A stretch of 64,000 bases of DNA. Source: Acytostelium subglobosum LB1 (taxonomy: Eukaryota; Evosea; Eumycetozoa; Acytosteliales; Acytosteliaceae). Position 1 is the first letter of the stretch, and each line of letters starts with the position of its first letter. The position numbers and the translations under genes were made by a program. Positions 48,022 to 60,339 of this stretch are shown here, one piece after another. The notes under the pieces are model-generated. The model did not search any database. It was given only the letters and a program-made list of their open reading frames with translations, and was not told the DNA's origin. Location of the stretch: assembly GCF_000787575.1 (NCBI RefSeq), contig NW_012236525.1, forward strand, positions 449,686-513,685, read 5' to 3'.

Positions 48022-51000
48022 TTATCTTGTTATTCCACCGCGAGTGGCCACTGCGCCTCCCCTTGCTGGCATGCCTCCTCTAGCTGGGAGTGCACCTCTG
48101 GTTGGGGCACCACCTCTAGTTGGAGCTCCACCTCTTGTGGGACCACCTGTTCCTGGCTGTGGAAGAGCACCTCTAGCTGGACCTGGTGGCGAGCGGACAG
48201 GTGGTGTTGCCTTGGTGATCTGCAGGTAGTTTGATGGCACCTTGCCCTTGCGTCCACGCAGCTCGGCGTCCCACCAGTCACCGTTGGACTGGTCGATGAC
48301 GGTGAGGATGTCACCCTCCTTGAAGGTAAGCTCCAGTGGAGACTCGGCATCAAAGTCATAGAGGGCCTTGGCCGTTGGATGGGCGGCACCCACGCTGTGG
48401 CTGTTGGCAGCCACCTTGGCGTTCATCGCCGGACGGTACATTGGAATCGAGACGACTGGCAGCGACTCGGGTGCAATGAGGTTGGGTGCGGTTTCAGCGG
48501 GCAGACCGTCGTTTGGTGCCAGCACCTTGGATCCCTTGAAGACTGTGTCTGGCTTGGTACCCTTCTCAAAGTTGATGTTACGCTCCTTGCCCTTGCCTCC
48601 TTGCTTGGAGGCCTTGATGGCCACACCGATAGTGTTGCTGTAGTTGACGCGGACTGTCTTGAACGCCTTCATGAGCGTGCCGATGAACTCTGTCTTTCTG
48701 CGACACTCAAAGATCTGGTCGTGCTCGGTCATGGTCTTGATGACAACAAAGCCATCGGAGAAGCGACTCAGCTCTAGTGATGTGACATTGGTCAGCAAAA
48801 GACGTCTCTTCTGGACGTAGATCCAGGGACGCTTCTTTCTGTCCTCCTTGTCCTTGTTCTTCTCGACAGCGATGAAGTAGATGGCGTAGTCGGTCAGCAG
48901 GAGGACACGACGTTAGGCAACGTGAACGTCTGGTCGTACTTGTTGACTGCATGGAGTGAACATGATCTTCTCATTGCCGTTCTTGGCCACCAGGTCCTTC
49001 AGAGGGAAGTTCTCGCGGTAGTTCATGTAATCGCCCTGGAATGGTCTCTCGAGACTCAGACGACGACGCTCCTTGTTGTTCTTGAGCCGAGTCGTTGGCG
49101 CCCTTCTGGATGGAGTAGTAGTAGGACATGAGGGTGAAGCGCAAGAAGAAGCGCTGTAGCTTGTTGGCGTAGATGAACACCTTTCGCTCACGCAGCTCCT
49201 CGAGGTTGAACACGGTCTCTGGCGCACGGATAAACATCTTGGTCTTACCCTTGCAGTACTGCTTGCTGTCAATGTCCATGGACTTGAGGATGGCCTCGCA
49301 GGCCGGCCTCAAAGCCTCCCGTCCACTTAGGCCAGGTCTCCTTGCAGACCACTCTGTAGCGGTAGAAGAACTTGTCGTAGGTCTGACGGTAGGCGTAACC
49401 GGCACGTCTGATACGCACGTTCTCGAGCAGACCCAGGTACTTGACCTGATGCATCACGAGCGATGTGTCAAAGTCGTTGGCGCGCTTGTTTCCGTTGGGC
49501 TTGATGCAACGAATGTAATGGGGTGTGCAGGCCGACAGGGCAGTGACCAGAGCACCGATTGACTCCTTGATCTTGAAACCGGCGGTGGTGGGCTTCTTCT
49601 TGTCCTTGGCCGAGTTGATCTCTGGGAAGAGCTGTGGGATAAGGGTGCTCTGTGTGCATGCGGCCAACTCTACAAGATCGTTGAAAAGCAGGTCCTTGTT
49701 CTTGTCGACAAAGCCCTCGGTACAGTACTCGACATCACCGGCATAATGCTTGATGGTGAAGTTGCGCGACGCCTGCTGCGACGAAGCATAATGGGCGTGG
49801 CCGCTAAAGGCCTCATTCATCTTTTGGAGGAACTTCTCGTCGTCTCCCTTGGGGAAGTTGCACACGTCATCCAGCTGCGTAAGGATACCGGCGGGCTTCT
49901 TGGCGTCGATCAGGTCACAGCAGATCTTGTTGTTGAAGTAGTCGATCTGCTCCCACTGGATGCCCTCGGAGAAGTACTCCTCCTGCTCGGTCTTGAGCGT
50001 CAGCTCAATGAAGATCTGCTGCAGACGCTCGTTGACGTAGTTGATGACCATCTGCTCGAAGCCATTCTTCTCAAAGATCTCAAAGCCGTAGATGTCCAAG
50101 ATACCAATCATCAGCGATTGGGAGTTACCCTTGTAGCCCAGCGCCACGTTGACCTTGGAGACGATCCAGTCAAAGAGACGACTGTAGAGGGCCTTGGCAA
50201 GTGCGTCCCTGCTGTAGTATGCTCCCTCAGCATTCTGTGGGCATGCATAAGTACTGACACGGGCACTTCTTCCCTGAGTACCTGTCGAGATAGTCCTGTA
50301 GCAGAGTGCCTTCTCACATGATTGTACATCAGTCTGCATCAAGAATGCAAAGGTCTCCAATGCTTTGATTGTTTGATTGTGTGAGTGTGAGTTTGATTGA
50401 GTGAGTGTTGGACATGATGATGCTTACGCTTTCTAGTTGCCTGGTCGATTTGAGCCTCATCCTTGTTGTTGTTCTTGAATCCAACGTTGCCAAGGTTGAG
50501 AACAGCGGCCACGAGTCTAAAGACCTCCTTCTGCTCATGATCAGTGACACCAATGACCTTCATGGCCTTCAAGACGTCCTGGAACTCTTGATTGTCGTCG
50601 ACACCATCGACACTGTAGCATCCACTTGATGCAAGATATTGGTACTTGTCAGGTGACTCTAATCTGAGCTCATCTGTTATGTTATGATGTTAGTAAGTCA
50701 GTTTGGAATGATGGACTGGATGTGTGTGCCAGTGGATGCATACTCTTCATCTGAGCGCTGGCACCAGACAGCAACTGGTAGAAGATGTGGAAGTTTCTTT
50801 CTCCCTTGGTTTGATAGACTACACGAGACTAAAGTAATGGAGTATGTTAGATATATTGTTTGGATTGGATTGGATTGAATTGATTGGACTGATTGGATCG
50901 ATAGGATTGATTGAATATGACCTACTTTCTCTAATAAATCTGAAGATTTGTGGATATAATATTAGTCAATAACATGTTCCAACATCATCATCATCATCAA

Positions 51001-51704
51001 AAATGGATATAACATACAATTGGTTACTCTTCCTCCAATTGGATCACCCTTGCCGTCGAACTGTACCTCCATGTACTTTCCCTGTATGATTGAATGAATG
51101 TTAGTGGACGAGTCAAGCTGATTGATTGATTGAATGGAGTACATACGAAACGGGATGAGTTATTGTTTCTCAAGGTCTTGGCATTACCAAAGGCCTCGAG
51201 GAGAGGGTTGGACTCGAGAATGACGTCCTTGACACGAGATACATCGACACCTTTGCCACTGACCGCAGCAATGTACTGCATGATCAACTTGGCGGCCTCG
51301 GTCTTTCCAGCGCCAGACTCACCAGAGATAATAACACACTGGCTCTGACCCTCAGCATACATGTTCCTGTACATGTCATCGGCCACAGCATATACATGTG
51401 GTGCCAACTCATATCTGAACTTGCCTCTATACTCCAACAAGTTTCGCTCAGAGTACAAGTTCTTGATCTGTTTGAATGGGTTGACTGAGATCAACACATT
51501 ACCAATGTATGTCTAGTATTATATTATATGATGTACATGTACATGTATGAGTATTATGATCTTGATCTGTCGCTCAATCATATGATGACCTACATAAATA
51601 ACATCGGCACCATATCTCTTCTTCAAATTGTCAAGGATGGTATCGTTGGCAATCTTTGACAACATAACCATGTCGTCAACTCCATGTTGACTCTTATAGG
51701 CCAT
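48022..51704 (-). CDS. Myosin I heavy chain, long-tailed (motor, TH1, SH3, GPR-rich tail)
   Basis: Exons 51704-51594, 51512-51147, 51081-51018, 50939-50926 (14 nt), 50828-50744, 50673-50428 and 50362-48022; about 1075 residues expected. The motor has the P-loop [12 protein letters not shown], switch II in LDIYGFEIF, the actin-binding [18 protein letters not shown] and a TEDS-site serine in SARVSTY. A short neck leads to a basic TH1 region, then an SH3 domain ([19 protein letters not shown]) and a tail of PTRGG/PARGG repeats after the SH3. It should link membranes to actin and drive endocytosis or cortex tension. Between 49320 and 48890 the frame changes four times by single bases (near 49306, 49096, 48957 and 48895), while the translated pieces stay conserved. 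That points to sequencing errors or, less likely, a recent null allele. Strong G/C-ending codon bias indicates high expression. Confidence 0.9.
50926..50939 (-). other. 14-nt microexon of myosin I
   Basis: The exon supplies the YLLEK residues of the conserved motor core (NYLLEK-SRVV) and is flanked by AG and GTAGGT. Its 14 nt are needed to keep the frame between the exons ending at 51018 and starting at 50828. Confidence 0.8.
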
Positions 51705-52338
51705 GTCTGTAAACTTATAATGCTAGATATTACTAATACTTTATAATGGATAAGATTGAATGTTTGATTGATTTGATTGATTTGATTGATTGAATTGGTT
51801 TGTTATTACAAGTTTGTTTGATATAAATATATTAATGTACAACTTTCGTCTTTGTCTTGATGATATATATTAGTTAACTAATAACAATAACAACAAAACA
51901 AACAAACAAGGTGGTTGATTGATTGTGTTGAGGTCCTCCTTTGATTGAGATGTGTGAATGATGATGATGTTGATTCAATTCTTTCAAAAGGTCAGCTTTG
52001 GTGTGATGTGAATGGTGCGTCTATCTTTGTGATGTTGTTGGGGTATTGTGGTGTTTGGTTGGTTTTGCATCCAGAATGAGAGTGAGAGGACACCCAAAAA
52101 ACCTTTGAATTCAAGTAAAATTAATTGATGGTTTTTGTTGATTGGCTTGAACACTATTCATTCAAATAAATTAAAAGTGAGGTGTGTATTCTGTACAAAT
52201 GATTGTTTGTGAGTGTGTGTCTGCTTGTCTGTCAGACAATGACCATCCATCATTCAGTGATCTGTTGCTTTTGCCGGCAGGTGCGCAGTAGTCGTCGTCT
52301 TTTTGTGCTTGCTTGCTTGTTCACCAAAGTCACAGTGC
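51705..52338. other. Intergenic upstream of myosin I
   Basis: Promoter-side DNA of myosin I and 3' side of the PCMT-BTB gene, both minus. It contains TTTGATTGAT repeats near 51762-51795. The frame at 52203-52397 (plus) is antisense to the last PCMT-BTB exon or spacer and is not a gene. Confidence 0.5.
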
Positions 52339-54761
52339 TCATTGCTCATGATGTGGTGGGAGCGAATGTTCGGATGGCGCCTTTGCGACCTGATTAAAGT
52401 AGATCACGCACAATGATAAAATATCAACCACAAGGTCTTTGTCCATTTGTTTGAACGATTCACTGATTGACACTGTTGCATAATTCTGTTCGCGACAGCC
52501 AGGTACTCACTTTGGTTAGCATGGGTATCCAAGCCAGACTGACCGATCATTCTTGACATTGACTTACCTCTAGTATTCTCTCGATGCAAACTCTCTTTAG
52601 TTGTGTGGCATTGTAGTTGGACGATGTTTGAAGTAGGAAACAGACATTATCATTGTCGATGGAGCTGGATAGGAATCGTTCGCAACAACTCTTGAGACAT
52701 GACTCGTTGAAATAGTCGGCTATACGTAGGATGTCAACAATGTTGTCATTGTTGATTATGAACTCATCGCCACAATATAGATACTTCAAATATAACACAA
52801 AGTCATCCAACTCGAATGGTCCATGTATCTCTATCAACTCACTAAAAGTCTCTTTCATACCAGATGTAAAGAATGACTTGAAGAATGTTGATCTACACTC
52901 CAATATCACCTTGTGGCAAATGATCTTGGATCTAGTTTGTTTGATTGATTGAGTGAGTGAGTATTCGAGTGGGATGGTTCCAAAGTGGTGGATACATACC
53001 CTCCAGCTGATAGCGTGATGGTTGAGCCTGGAGGTGACTTTGGCTTGGTCAACAACTCGGATAGTTGGACTTGAAGTAGTTTCTTCTCATCGTCTCGTGA
53101 TGCTTGGAGTTGGTTCTTCATGGTCATTGTGATGGGCACTCTCTCATCAGTCTCAACATCAACACCATTGTACAATGTGAGTAGGTCCTGACAGTACTGT
53201 GCCAACACATCAATACTTAGATATTTGGCAGCGTCCATTACTGCTGTGAGGTGTTCTCTACTTTGAACCAAGTCTTGTACCTTGAGTGTTTCCATTGGCA
53301 TTGAGGCAGAGTAGATATACTCTAGAACACCAATCAATCCATTATACTTTAGTTCTGATGGTAGTTCAACAACCTTGAGTTCCTCCACTGTCTGGAAATA
53401 CTTTGGTGTCCTCATCTGGAGGAACAATCTATGAGCATATATCTGTTTGTCATACAACAAGAATGTAAAGTCTGTACACAAGTCGCTATTTACAAGTTTG
53501 CCATATGACTGGAAGATATTATCGTTTGGAACATTGATCCTCAATGATTTGGCTGACATCATGATTTTTAGTCGACCAATCAATCGATCATAATCAATCT
53601 AAAGTACATACATCTTTGACTCATGAACTCTGCCCTTTGTAGTTCTTCATCAGTTGGGATGGTCAAGTCTGAGAATCGTACACTAAGTAGATTCTTCTTT
53701 GTGATGTTGCCATTGTTGTCCTTGGAGTAAACTCTCAACTCATCATCCACTGGTGCAATGAGCTTTCCACCAAGTGCCAATGATCTCAACAGTACCTTGA
53801 CCATTTGTTTGGGACATGTCGATCCAACATTCTACAGTAATCAACGAATGAATGATTGAGTATGTGTTCCAGAACTTTGATAGATTGATTGATTGAGACT
53901 TACAATCCTATCATATATTGTCTCTTCTGGATCGGGAAGGAAACAATTCCTAAGTTTGAACTCGACGTTGGATAGGTCTATGCCAGACTTCTCCGAGAAC
54001 TTGATGGCATTGTTCCTACCAAACTCCATGATCTCATCCACAATCTCCAGTCCATGACTGACACCATAAGGTCCGACCAAGTATCCTCCAAGCTATAATG
54101 TTCAAACAACCAACAATTAGTCAAGTGTTGTGAATTGGACCAAGGATATCAGACATGTACATACACATGTCATATGGCCACATCCACTACCAACATCCAA
54201 GAACTTCTGGCCAGGTTGTATGTCCAGCTCTGATAGACAAACGATATATATCTGATTGATAATGATGATTATGATGATGATGATTAGTTAAAGTGAGATG
54301 GATCACTAACATGGGACTCAAACAAACATACATGTGGAGCTGAGATGTTGAAGCCCATCCTGGAGCATCGTAACTACATATTGTACAGTTGATCGATTGA
54401 TTCAGGTGTTAGTACAATATCATAATAATGAGTTTGGTTGAATGAGAAACATAACATACAGGAGTGTCAGCATAGGCACCATCAGCCAACTCATGAGGTA
54501 TGAAATCACCTCTTGGTATCTTCATCAGAGCATCAATGGCTTTAGGTGTAGCATGAGACATTTCCCTCTCCTTTAAGTTATTGACCAACTCTTCATTGTT
54601 TGCGAATGTGTGTCCTAGATGATTGGGTAAGTCTATACATTTATAAATCGTCATTAATCTATTGTTACCAATTCATTCATTCAATCTTTCATTGATTGAT
54701 TGATTGATTGATTGATGTTCAAAAACAACATACTCAATACAAACTGGAGGTAGTTATCCAT
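52339..54761 (-). CDS. Fusion protein: PCMT-like methyltransferase plus two BTB/POZ domains
   Basis: Nine exons join in phase to 600 residues: 54761-54734, 54632-54460, 54373-54332, 54251-54165, 54092-53904, 53831-53612, 53552-53000, 52931-52568 and 52485-52339. Residues 1-250 follow protein-L-isoaspartate methyltransferases: LKEREMSHATPKAIDALMKI, NISAPH, the SAM motif FLDVGSGCGHMTC, and VGSTCPKQMVKVLLRSLALGG. The first BTB (DLCTDFTFLLYDKQIYAHRL) and the second (GSKIICHKVILECRSTFFKS) follow, the latter ending ENYATVSISESFKQMDKDLV. The PCMT-to-BTB join is a 59-nt intron (53611-53553) that keeps frame. The alternative is two genes, with a PCMT stop near 53580 and a BTB start at MMSAKSLR. BTB domains recruit Cullin-3, so a ubiquitin adaptor with a methyltransferase-fold reader, by analogy with PCMTD1, is a reasonable guess. 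Confidence 0.8.
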
Positions 54762-55194
54762 TATTATATGCTATTTTAATGTCTATGTATTATCTCTAAC
54801 TCTATCTCTAACTCTATCTCTATCTCTATCTCTATCTCTATCTATTTCTTAATATATACTTCTTGTTATGATGAGAAGTATTTTATTGTGTGGGTTGTTC
54901 AAATGTGTAATATCCAATTCAAACCATTTAAGGAAACTTTGCTTATTGGATGTTTTTGGATGTTGATAACTATATATTATTAATATTATTAATAATAAAT
55001 AATTCTTTAAGGTCATTGTGTATTTTCTATTCAAAGTCTAAATATCACCAGGACATCATCAACAAACAACCCCCACTTTGCATATCAACATCGGACCAAA
55101 AGATATTATATTTCTTTGGACGTCGTCGGAGTTATTTTTAAAAACTCAGTACAAATAAAAGTATACAAATAATCATAATGAATAGTAGTAGAAT
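54762..55194. other. Divergent intergenic region
   Basis: Shared upstream DNA of the PCMT-BTB gene (minus) and the PH protein gene (plus). It holds a CTATCT-type hexamer repeat and AT-rich DNA. No gene seen. Confidence 0.5.
54790..54846. repeat. (CTATCT)n/(CTAACT) hexanucleotide repeat
   Basis: About nine imperfect hexamers in the first 90 bases upstream of the PCMT-BTB start. On the minus strand this is a purine-rich (AGATAG)n tract, common just upstream of starts in this window (also near 37625-37647 and 25735-25757). Confidence 0.75.
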
Positions 55195-57400
55195 ATGGAC
55201 TCATTCTCATTGAGTCCATTGAATGTACAGTTTGATCAAGTTAGAGCACTACTTGATCAGGTACACACTTTGATTGATAGTGCAACACAAGGTGATGCTA
55301 CAAAGGCATCAGCCATACGTATGTCATTCATTCATTCATTGTTTGATTGATTGACTAATACCTACCCACTGTACAGTCAAGTCTATATTACCACTTTACA
55401 AAACTATAACAACTACACATGCAAAGGAATTGGCGATACCATCCAATCATGACCAACTCAAGGCCATAAAGATACGTCTTACAAATGAAACAAACAGAAT
55501 ACTATCAAGGCGTGATGAAGCAAAGAGGTCAAACATTGAGAGGCAACAACAAGCACAGTCTAATCAACAACAGACACCATCATCACCCCAACAACAACAA
55601 CATCAGCAACAACAACATCAGCAACAACAACACAGACCCTCATCTCCACCACCAGTGTTTGATGATGATGATTATGATGCACAGCAACCAAGTGCTTTGC
55701 CAAAGACACCACTTCAAGGCTATCTTAGGAAGCAGGGGGAGAAGGGATTGATCAAGGCATATAAGAAGAGATGGTTCATACAGAAGGACTCAAAGCTGTT
55801 CTACTATGAGAAGGAGGGCGACACACAACCATATGGCTACATCAACTTGTTGGACATGCTAAGTGTTCGAACGATTGACTCTGGCTTTGAGCTGGCTACC
55901 ACCGGTCGCATATACAATCTTCAAGTGCTGCGACCATCAGACCTCAGCTACTGGACAGATGGACTCAAAGAGCTCAAAAAGTGCTATGCATCTTCGTTAC
56001 GTCACAGCAATGACAAGGTGCCCGCGGCAATCATCAACCCTCCACAGAGTAGTAGCAACAACAGCAGCAACAGCAGCGCCAATAGAGAGAGCATGGGATT
56101 GAAGCCATTCACATCAGACATGTCATATGAGAGCTTTGTCAATGCCAACAAGGGGCTGTCAGCATTGTCAGTGAATGATTACAAGAGATACTCTGTCGTG
56201 GTCAATCCACAATCCAATCGATCACGTGGCAGCAAACGATTCACTCCTACTCCTCCCACCTCCGCCCAAGACGACACTCCTCAATCATCATCCCCCATCA
56301 ATCATGAGATGGTAGTGGCACAATCACCTGATGTTCAAGGCGTCACCACGGAGCCGCAACACGTCCAGACTGAAGCCCAACTCCAGGTCCAAGGCCAGGT
56401 CCAGACTGAGGACTTGGCAATCGATGCATTGGACGAGGAAAGATTGATGAGAGCCAAACTAGAGACAGAGATTGATCAACTAAAGTCATCACTGGCAAAG
56501 CATGAGGAGATGGAAAAGAAGAACAAAAGAGATATAATGACAAAGGATAGAGATATACAGAGATTGCTGAAGGACTTGGCAGAGAGAAATGTCAAGATCA
56601 AGGAGATGGATGGCAGATTGGAGGAGCTGACGACGGCCGTCGAGTCAATGCCCGTGGTGGACTCAACCTGGTCTCAAGAGATAGCGACACGAGATCGCAC
56701 CATACTATCGATGAGGGAGAAGATTGGTGAGCTGAGCATGAGGCTCAAGCTTAGAGACAATTCTGTACTATTAGTCAAACGAGAGAATGAGATACTACGC
56801 GATGAGAATGAGAAGAAGGATAGATGTATCAATATGTTATACGACAACAATCACAATCATATCAACAACAACAGTAGTGGCAGGCCAAGCTCAATAGATA
56901 TAATTAGGTTAAGAGAGTCTATTCTAGCACATCAATCACAGAATGGATACCTGATGACAGAGATGAGCAGATTGGAGACGGAGAATCAGTTGAAGCATGA
57001 TGCAAAGGATGAGAAGATCAATCAGTTGGAGACATCACTCAATGAAATAGTCTATCAGTATCAGAACTTGAGAGAACTACTTCATGGCACGTCGACAACT
57101 GCCGACTATGTAAAGAGTATCGAGACAGAGTTGATGGAGCTCAAACGTGATTACTTTAGGTCGTTGGCAATATCATTCAAACTACAATGTGTTGGTGCTC
57201 ATGACATTGATGACAACGCTGACAATGACGATAGACCAGCCATGGCTTCATCGACCATTACACAGTCTAACATGTTAGACATTACATCACTCTACGAAGA
57301 AGTGGTCAAGAACAGTATACCATTCAAACAATGGCCAGACTGGATATCGTCCAAGGTAGCTGTTGTGTCCAGCACGGATAGTCATTTGCCAAGTGTATAA
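55195..57400 (+). CDS. PH domain and coiled-coil protein
   Basis: Exons 55195-55318 and 55377-57400 join in phase to 715 residues. The N-terminal 90 residues (MDSFSLSPLNVQFDQVRALL) are helical and resemble an MIT- or Vps-like bundle, though not clearly enough to name. A poly-Gln/His tract is followed by a PH domain (about residues 165-260: GYLRKQGEKGLIKAYKKRWF, LFYYEKEGDTQPYGYI, and the closing Trp in YWTDGLKELKKC). A Ser-rich linker leads to a long coiled coil (about 400-650, for example LETEIDQLKSSLAKHEEMEK). It is probably a membrane-associated scaffold; partners are unknown. Exon 1 starts at the ATG of GAATATGGAC; the upstream ATG at 55178 hits a stop quickly. Confidence 0.85.
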
Positions 57401-57738
57401 ATACAATACAACTTTATTGGTTGTTGGTTCGCGCTTACATAATCAATCAACTGGTCATGGATAGAGAGATCGAATCGCATTGAGGATATATATTTGACCA
57501 ATAATAATAGACTATTTTTAACTTGTGAAACCAAAGGCAGGTCCAAAACTAGGGAGTTCCCAAAAAGACAAGAAGTGGTGAGTCATAATTAAATTGGGAT
57601 ATTCAATTTAAAATGAACATGTATTAATCTTTAATTTATTAGCAATATACTATACTTTCATATTTACATACATATAATTATATCTATATACATACAGATA
57701 GATAATAAGTAATATTATCAACTTTTATTGGATTGAAA
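57401..57738. other. Intergenic, nothing supported
   Basis: AT-rich spacer between two plus-strand genes. The first 40 bases include a weak polyadenylation-like AT tract. No gene is seen. Confidence 0.5.
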
Positions 57739-59453
57739 ATGGAGGACCATAATGAAAAAGAGGGAAAGAGAAAGTACAGTGAGGATGGATCAATTCACTC
57801 TTGTACAGAACTACAAGAGTTACATTCAATTGTTGCAGATGAAGAATATGTTAATAATATAGATCATCATCATCATTTGGAGACTGGTTATGATATTGAC
57901 CCAGTGTTCAAACAGAGTATGATTGAGAGTCATCAAAGAAAGCTACAGAAAGAATATAATGAGACTCCTTGTGTAGATCATCTTGTATTCATTGTACATG
58001 GTATGGGCAATCAGACCAATGGATCAGTATTATCAACACTTGAACAGAATGGTACGTATATCTATCTATCACTTTGACTCGTTATTTAAATTATCTAATC
58101 ATTCATTCATTCATTCAAAGTTGAACTGTTGAAAAAGAACTTTGTGGAGCACCAGAGATTGACAAAGGATACAATGAATGTAGAGTTCAAGATCATTGAA
58201 TGGCATTCAAAGATACGAAAGGATAACCTTGATCGGTATGGCAATAACATCACATCATTCAGATATATACTATACTTACACTTTATCACATTTCAATATT
58301 AGTGACTTGGAGAAGATATCCCCGGACAATATTGAGAAGATCAGAGGATTCGTTAATGATACGTTGTTGGATGTTATGTTGTATATGACACCAGAGTATC
58401 ATACCGAGATATTGAATGAGGTGTCCAGTCAGATAAATGCAACTTATAATATGTTTATCAATCATCATCCAAAGTTCAGAGGACTTGTATCAATATGGTG
58501 TCATTCACTTGGCAGTGTCATTGTCTGGGATATCCTACATTCAAAACACATTGGATTCCAAGTGGAGAATGTGTTTGCAATGGGCAGTCCCCTAGGCATC
58601 TTTCTCCGTCTGAAAGGTCATCCACTTGGCAATGTTGACTTCCGCCAACTCATTCCACAATGTTCCAATTGGTTCAATATATTCTCTCCAACCGATCCAG
58701 TTGTAAGTTGATGACGATGAAGTAGTAGTTCACTATTTGAGTGATCATTGACTAACAATCTATCAATCAATCATTCTGAAGGCCTATCGCATCGAACCAT
58801 TCATTGATAATAAGTATCAAAAACTGAAACCTGTTGTAATTGAACTTGGCCAGCATGAGAGGCCATCTACTCTATTCGATATATACAAGAAGAAGTTCTC
58901 TGGATTGATTGGACAGATATCTTCTCCACCTCAACCTGGATCACTATCTCCAAACTCTAAACCAATGCACAATTTGATTGCCACTCAATCAATTCACCAA
59001 CAGTTGTCCACACTGGACGGTACAATCACGCAGGACAGTACAGTATCAATTGGCTTCACCTCATCATATCCAGACAATGTAGGAGATATCGTGCCATCAA
59101 TCGGAGGTGGATATGGAGTTGGTGGTGAGATTAAGGACAAAGAGGATGAATCACTCAAGGACCTGAAGAGATATGATTATGTGTTGGATGAAGGATCCAC
59201 CATTTGGAACAATGGTATACCGAGCTACTTCATCTCAATCCTATCGCACATCACTTATTGGAACTCCAAAGTGATGGCCAGCTTCCTGGTCAAGTCACTG
59301 TCGATCAAGTGGACCAAAGTCACCGAGATTGCAAAGAAGAGGAACCGTACACTTGCCAAGGGTCTGGCCAACCTCCTCGATGACCCCGATGTCGATATGT
59401 TGTCAACACCAAACAATGACAATGACATTGAGCCATCCATTACATCGTTATGA
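57739..59453 (+). CDS. DDHD-domain phospholipase A1 (PA-PLA1 family)
   Basis: Four exons, 57739-58051, 58121-58235, 58303-58702 and 58782-59453, join in phase to 499 residues. The lipase part has DHLVFIVHGMG and the nucleophile elbow WCHSLGSVIVWDIL; the catalytic Ser is in S-L-G, with Cys in the place of the usual first Gly or Ser. VFAMGSPLGIFLRL and NWFNIFSPTDPVAYRIEP follow. The DDHD module has RYDYVLDEG and HITYWNSKVMASFLV. Family members (DDHD1/DDHD2, Sec23IP) hydrolyse phosphatidic acid and act in Golgi, ER-exit and mitochondrial membranes. At 499 residues it is short and lacks WWE and SAM domains. Confidence 0.92.
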
Positions 59454-59492
59454 TCATAAACAAGCCTGTGTCTGTATTCTATTTTTGTACAT

Positions 59493-59962
59493 TTAAAACT
59501 TGATCTTTCCACTTAGTATCTGTGACCATAACTTGAAGTCTCCTCTTAGACTGAACAATGGATACTTGAATGTGGCTGGCTTGTTCTTTTGGAAGAAGAA
59601 GTGTCCAACCTATAATTGATTGATCACGTGTTAGTTGTCAAGTGTTTGATTGATTGATTGTGTTTTGTTTGAAGGATACGTACCCATGCGAAACCATAAC
59701 CAATCAAGAATGGAACATAGAGGTATCTGTAGTTGCCAGTTAGAGTGATAAGGATCAATGCAAGAACAGCCAATGATGTTCCGACAAAGTGAAGACGTCT
59801 ACCATTCAATATGTTAGTTAATCATAGAGTCAAACATTTTATGAGTCAATGACCTCTTCTCTCTTGAACAACAACATACTTATTGGTACGATTTGAGTGC
59901 TCCTTCAAATAGAAAGGGTAGAACTGCTCGAAGCTCTGATAAACAATAAGTTCTTGTGACAT
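59493..59962 (-). CDS. Mpo1-like (DUF962) small membrane protein
   Basis: Three exons, 59962-59880, 59798-59684 and 59609-59493, join in phase to 104 residues. The family pattern is complete: FEQFYPFYLKEHSNRTNKRL, HFVGTSLAVLALILI, VPFLIGYGFAWVGHFFF and KNKPATFKYPLFSLRGDFKL. The conserved His residues (EHSN, RLHF, GHFFF) are those that bind metal in yeast Mpo1, a 2-hydroxy-fatty-acid dioxygenase of the ER. This is the short, two-helix version of the family. Whether it shares that enzyme activity is inferred from the histidines. The stop is 40 bases past that of the convergent DDHD gene. Confidence 0.9.
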
Positions 59963-60339
59963 TGTTATATGTATATGAATCAGAAGTATAGTATTAGCAA
60001 TGAATGAATGAATGAATGGATGAGTAGAAGGGCAGAAGATATTGAGTGTCAAATGGACATGTCCAATCCTACAATTGTAAGGAATTGATTGGGTGGGGTG
60101 ATATGACACTTGTGTTACAAAATATCTCTTTGGTTTGCGAGCCACAGAACAGACACAAGACGAGTCTACAAGGAACAAGATTGATCTTAAGGGATAGGGG
60201 TCAAGGTCAATCAAGGTCAATCAAAGAAGAAGATTGAACTTTAAATGTTTATAATAATAGAGTGACTCTAGAATACATGTTGTTGTAGTTGATATTAGGC
60301 AAATGACGAGGTGTGTCACGTCCTCATACAACTACTATC
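59963..60339. other. Intergenic, nothing supported
   Basis: Spacer between the third tetraspan and the Mpo1-like gene, both minus. The plus-strand frame 60046-60237 covers a TCAAGGTCAATCAAGGTCAA direct repeat near 60203-60222 and is not gene-like. Confidence 0.5.
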
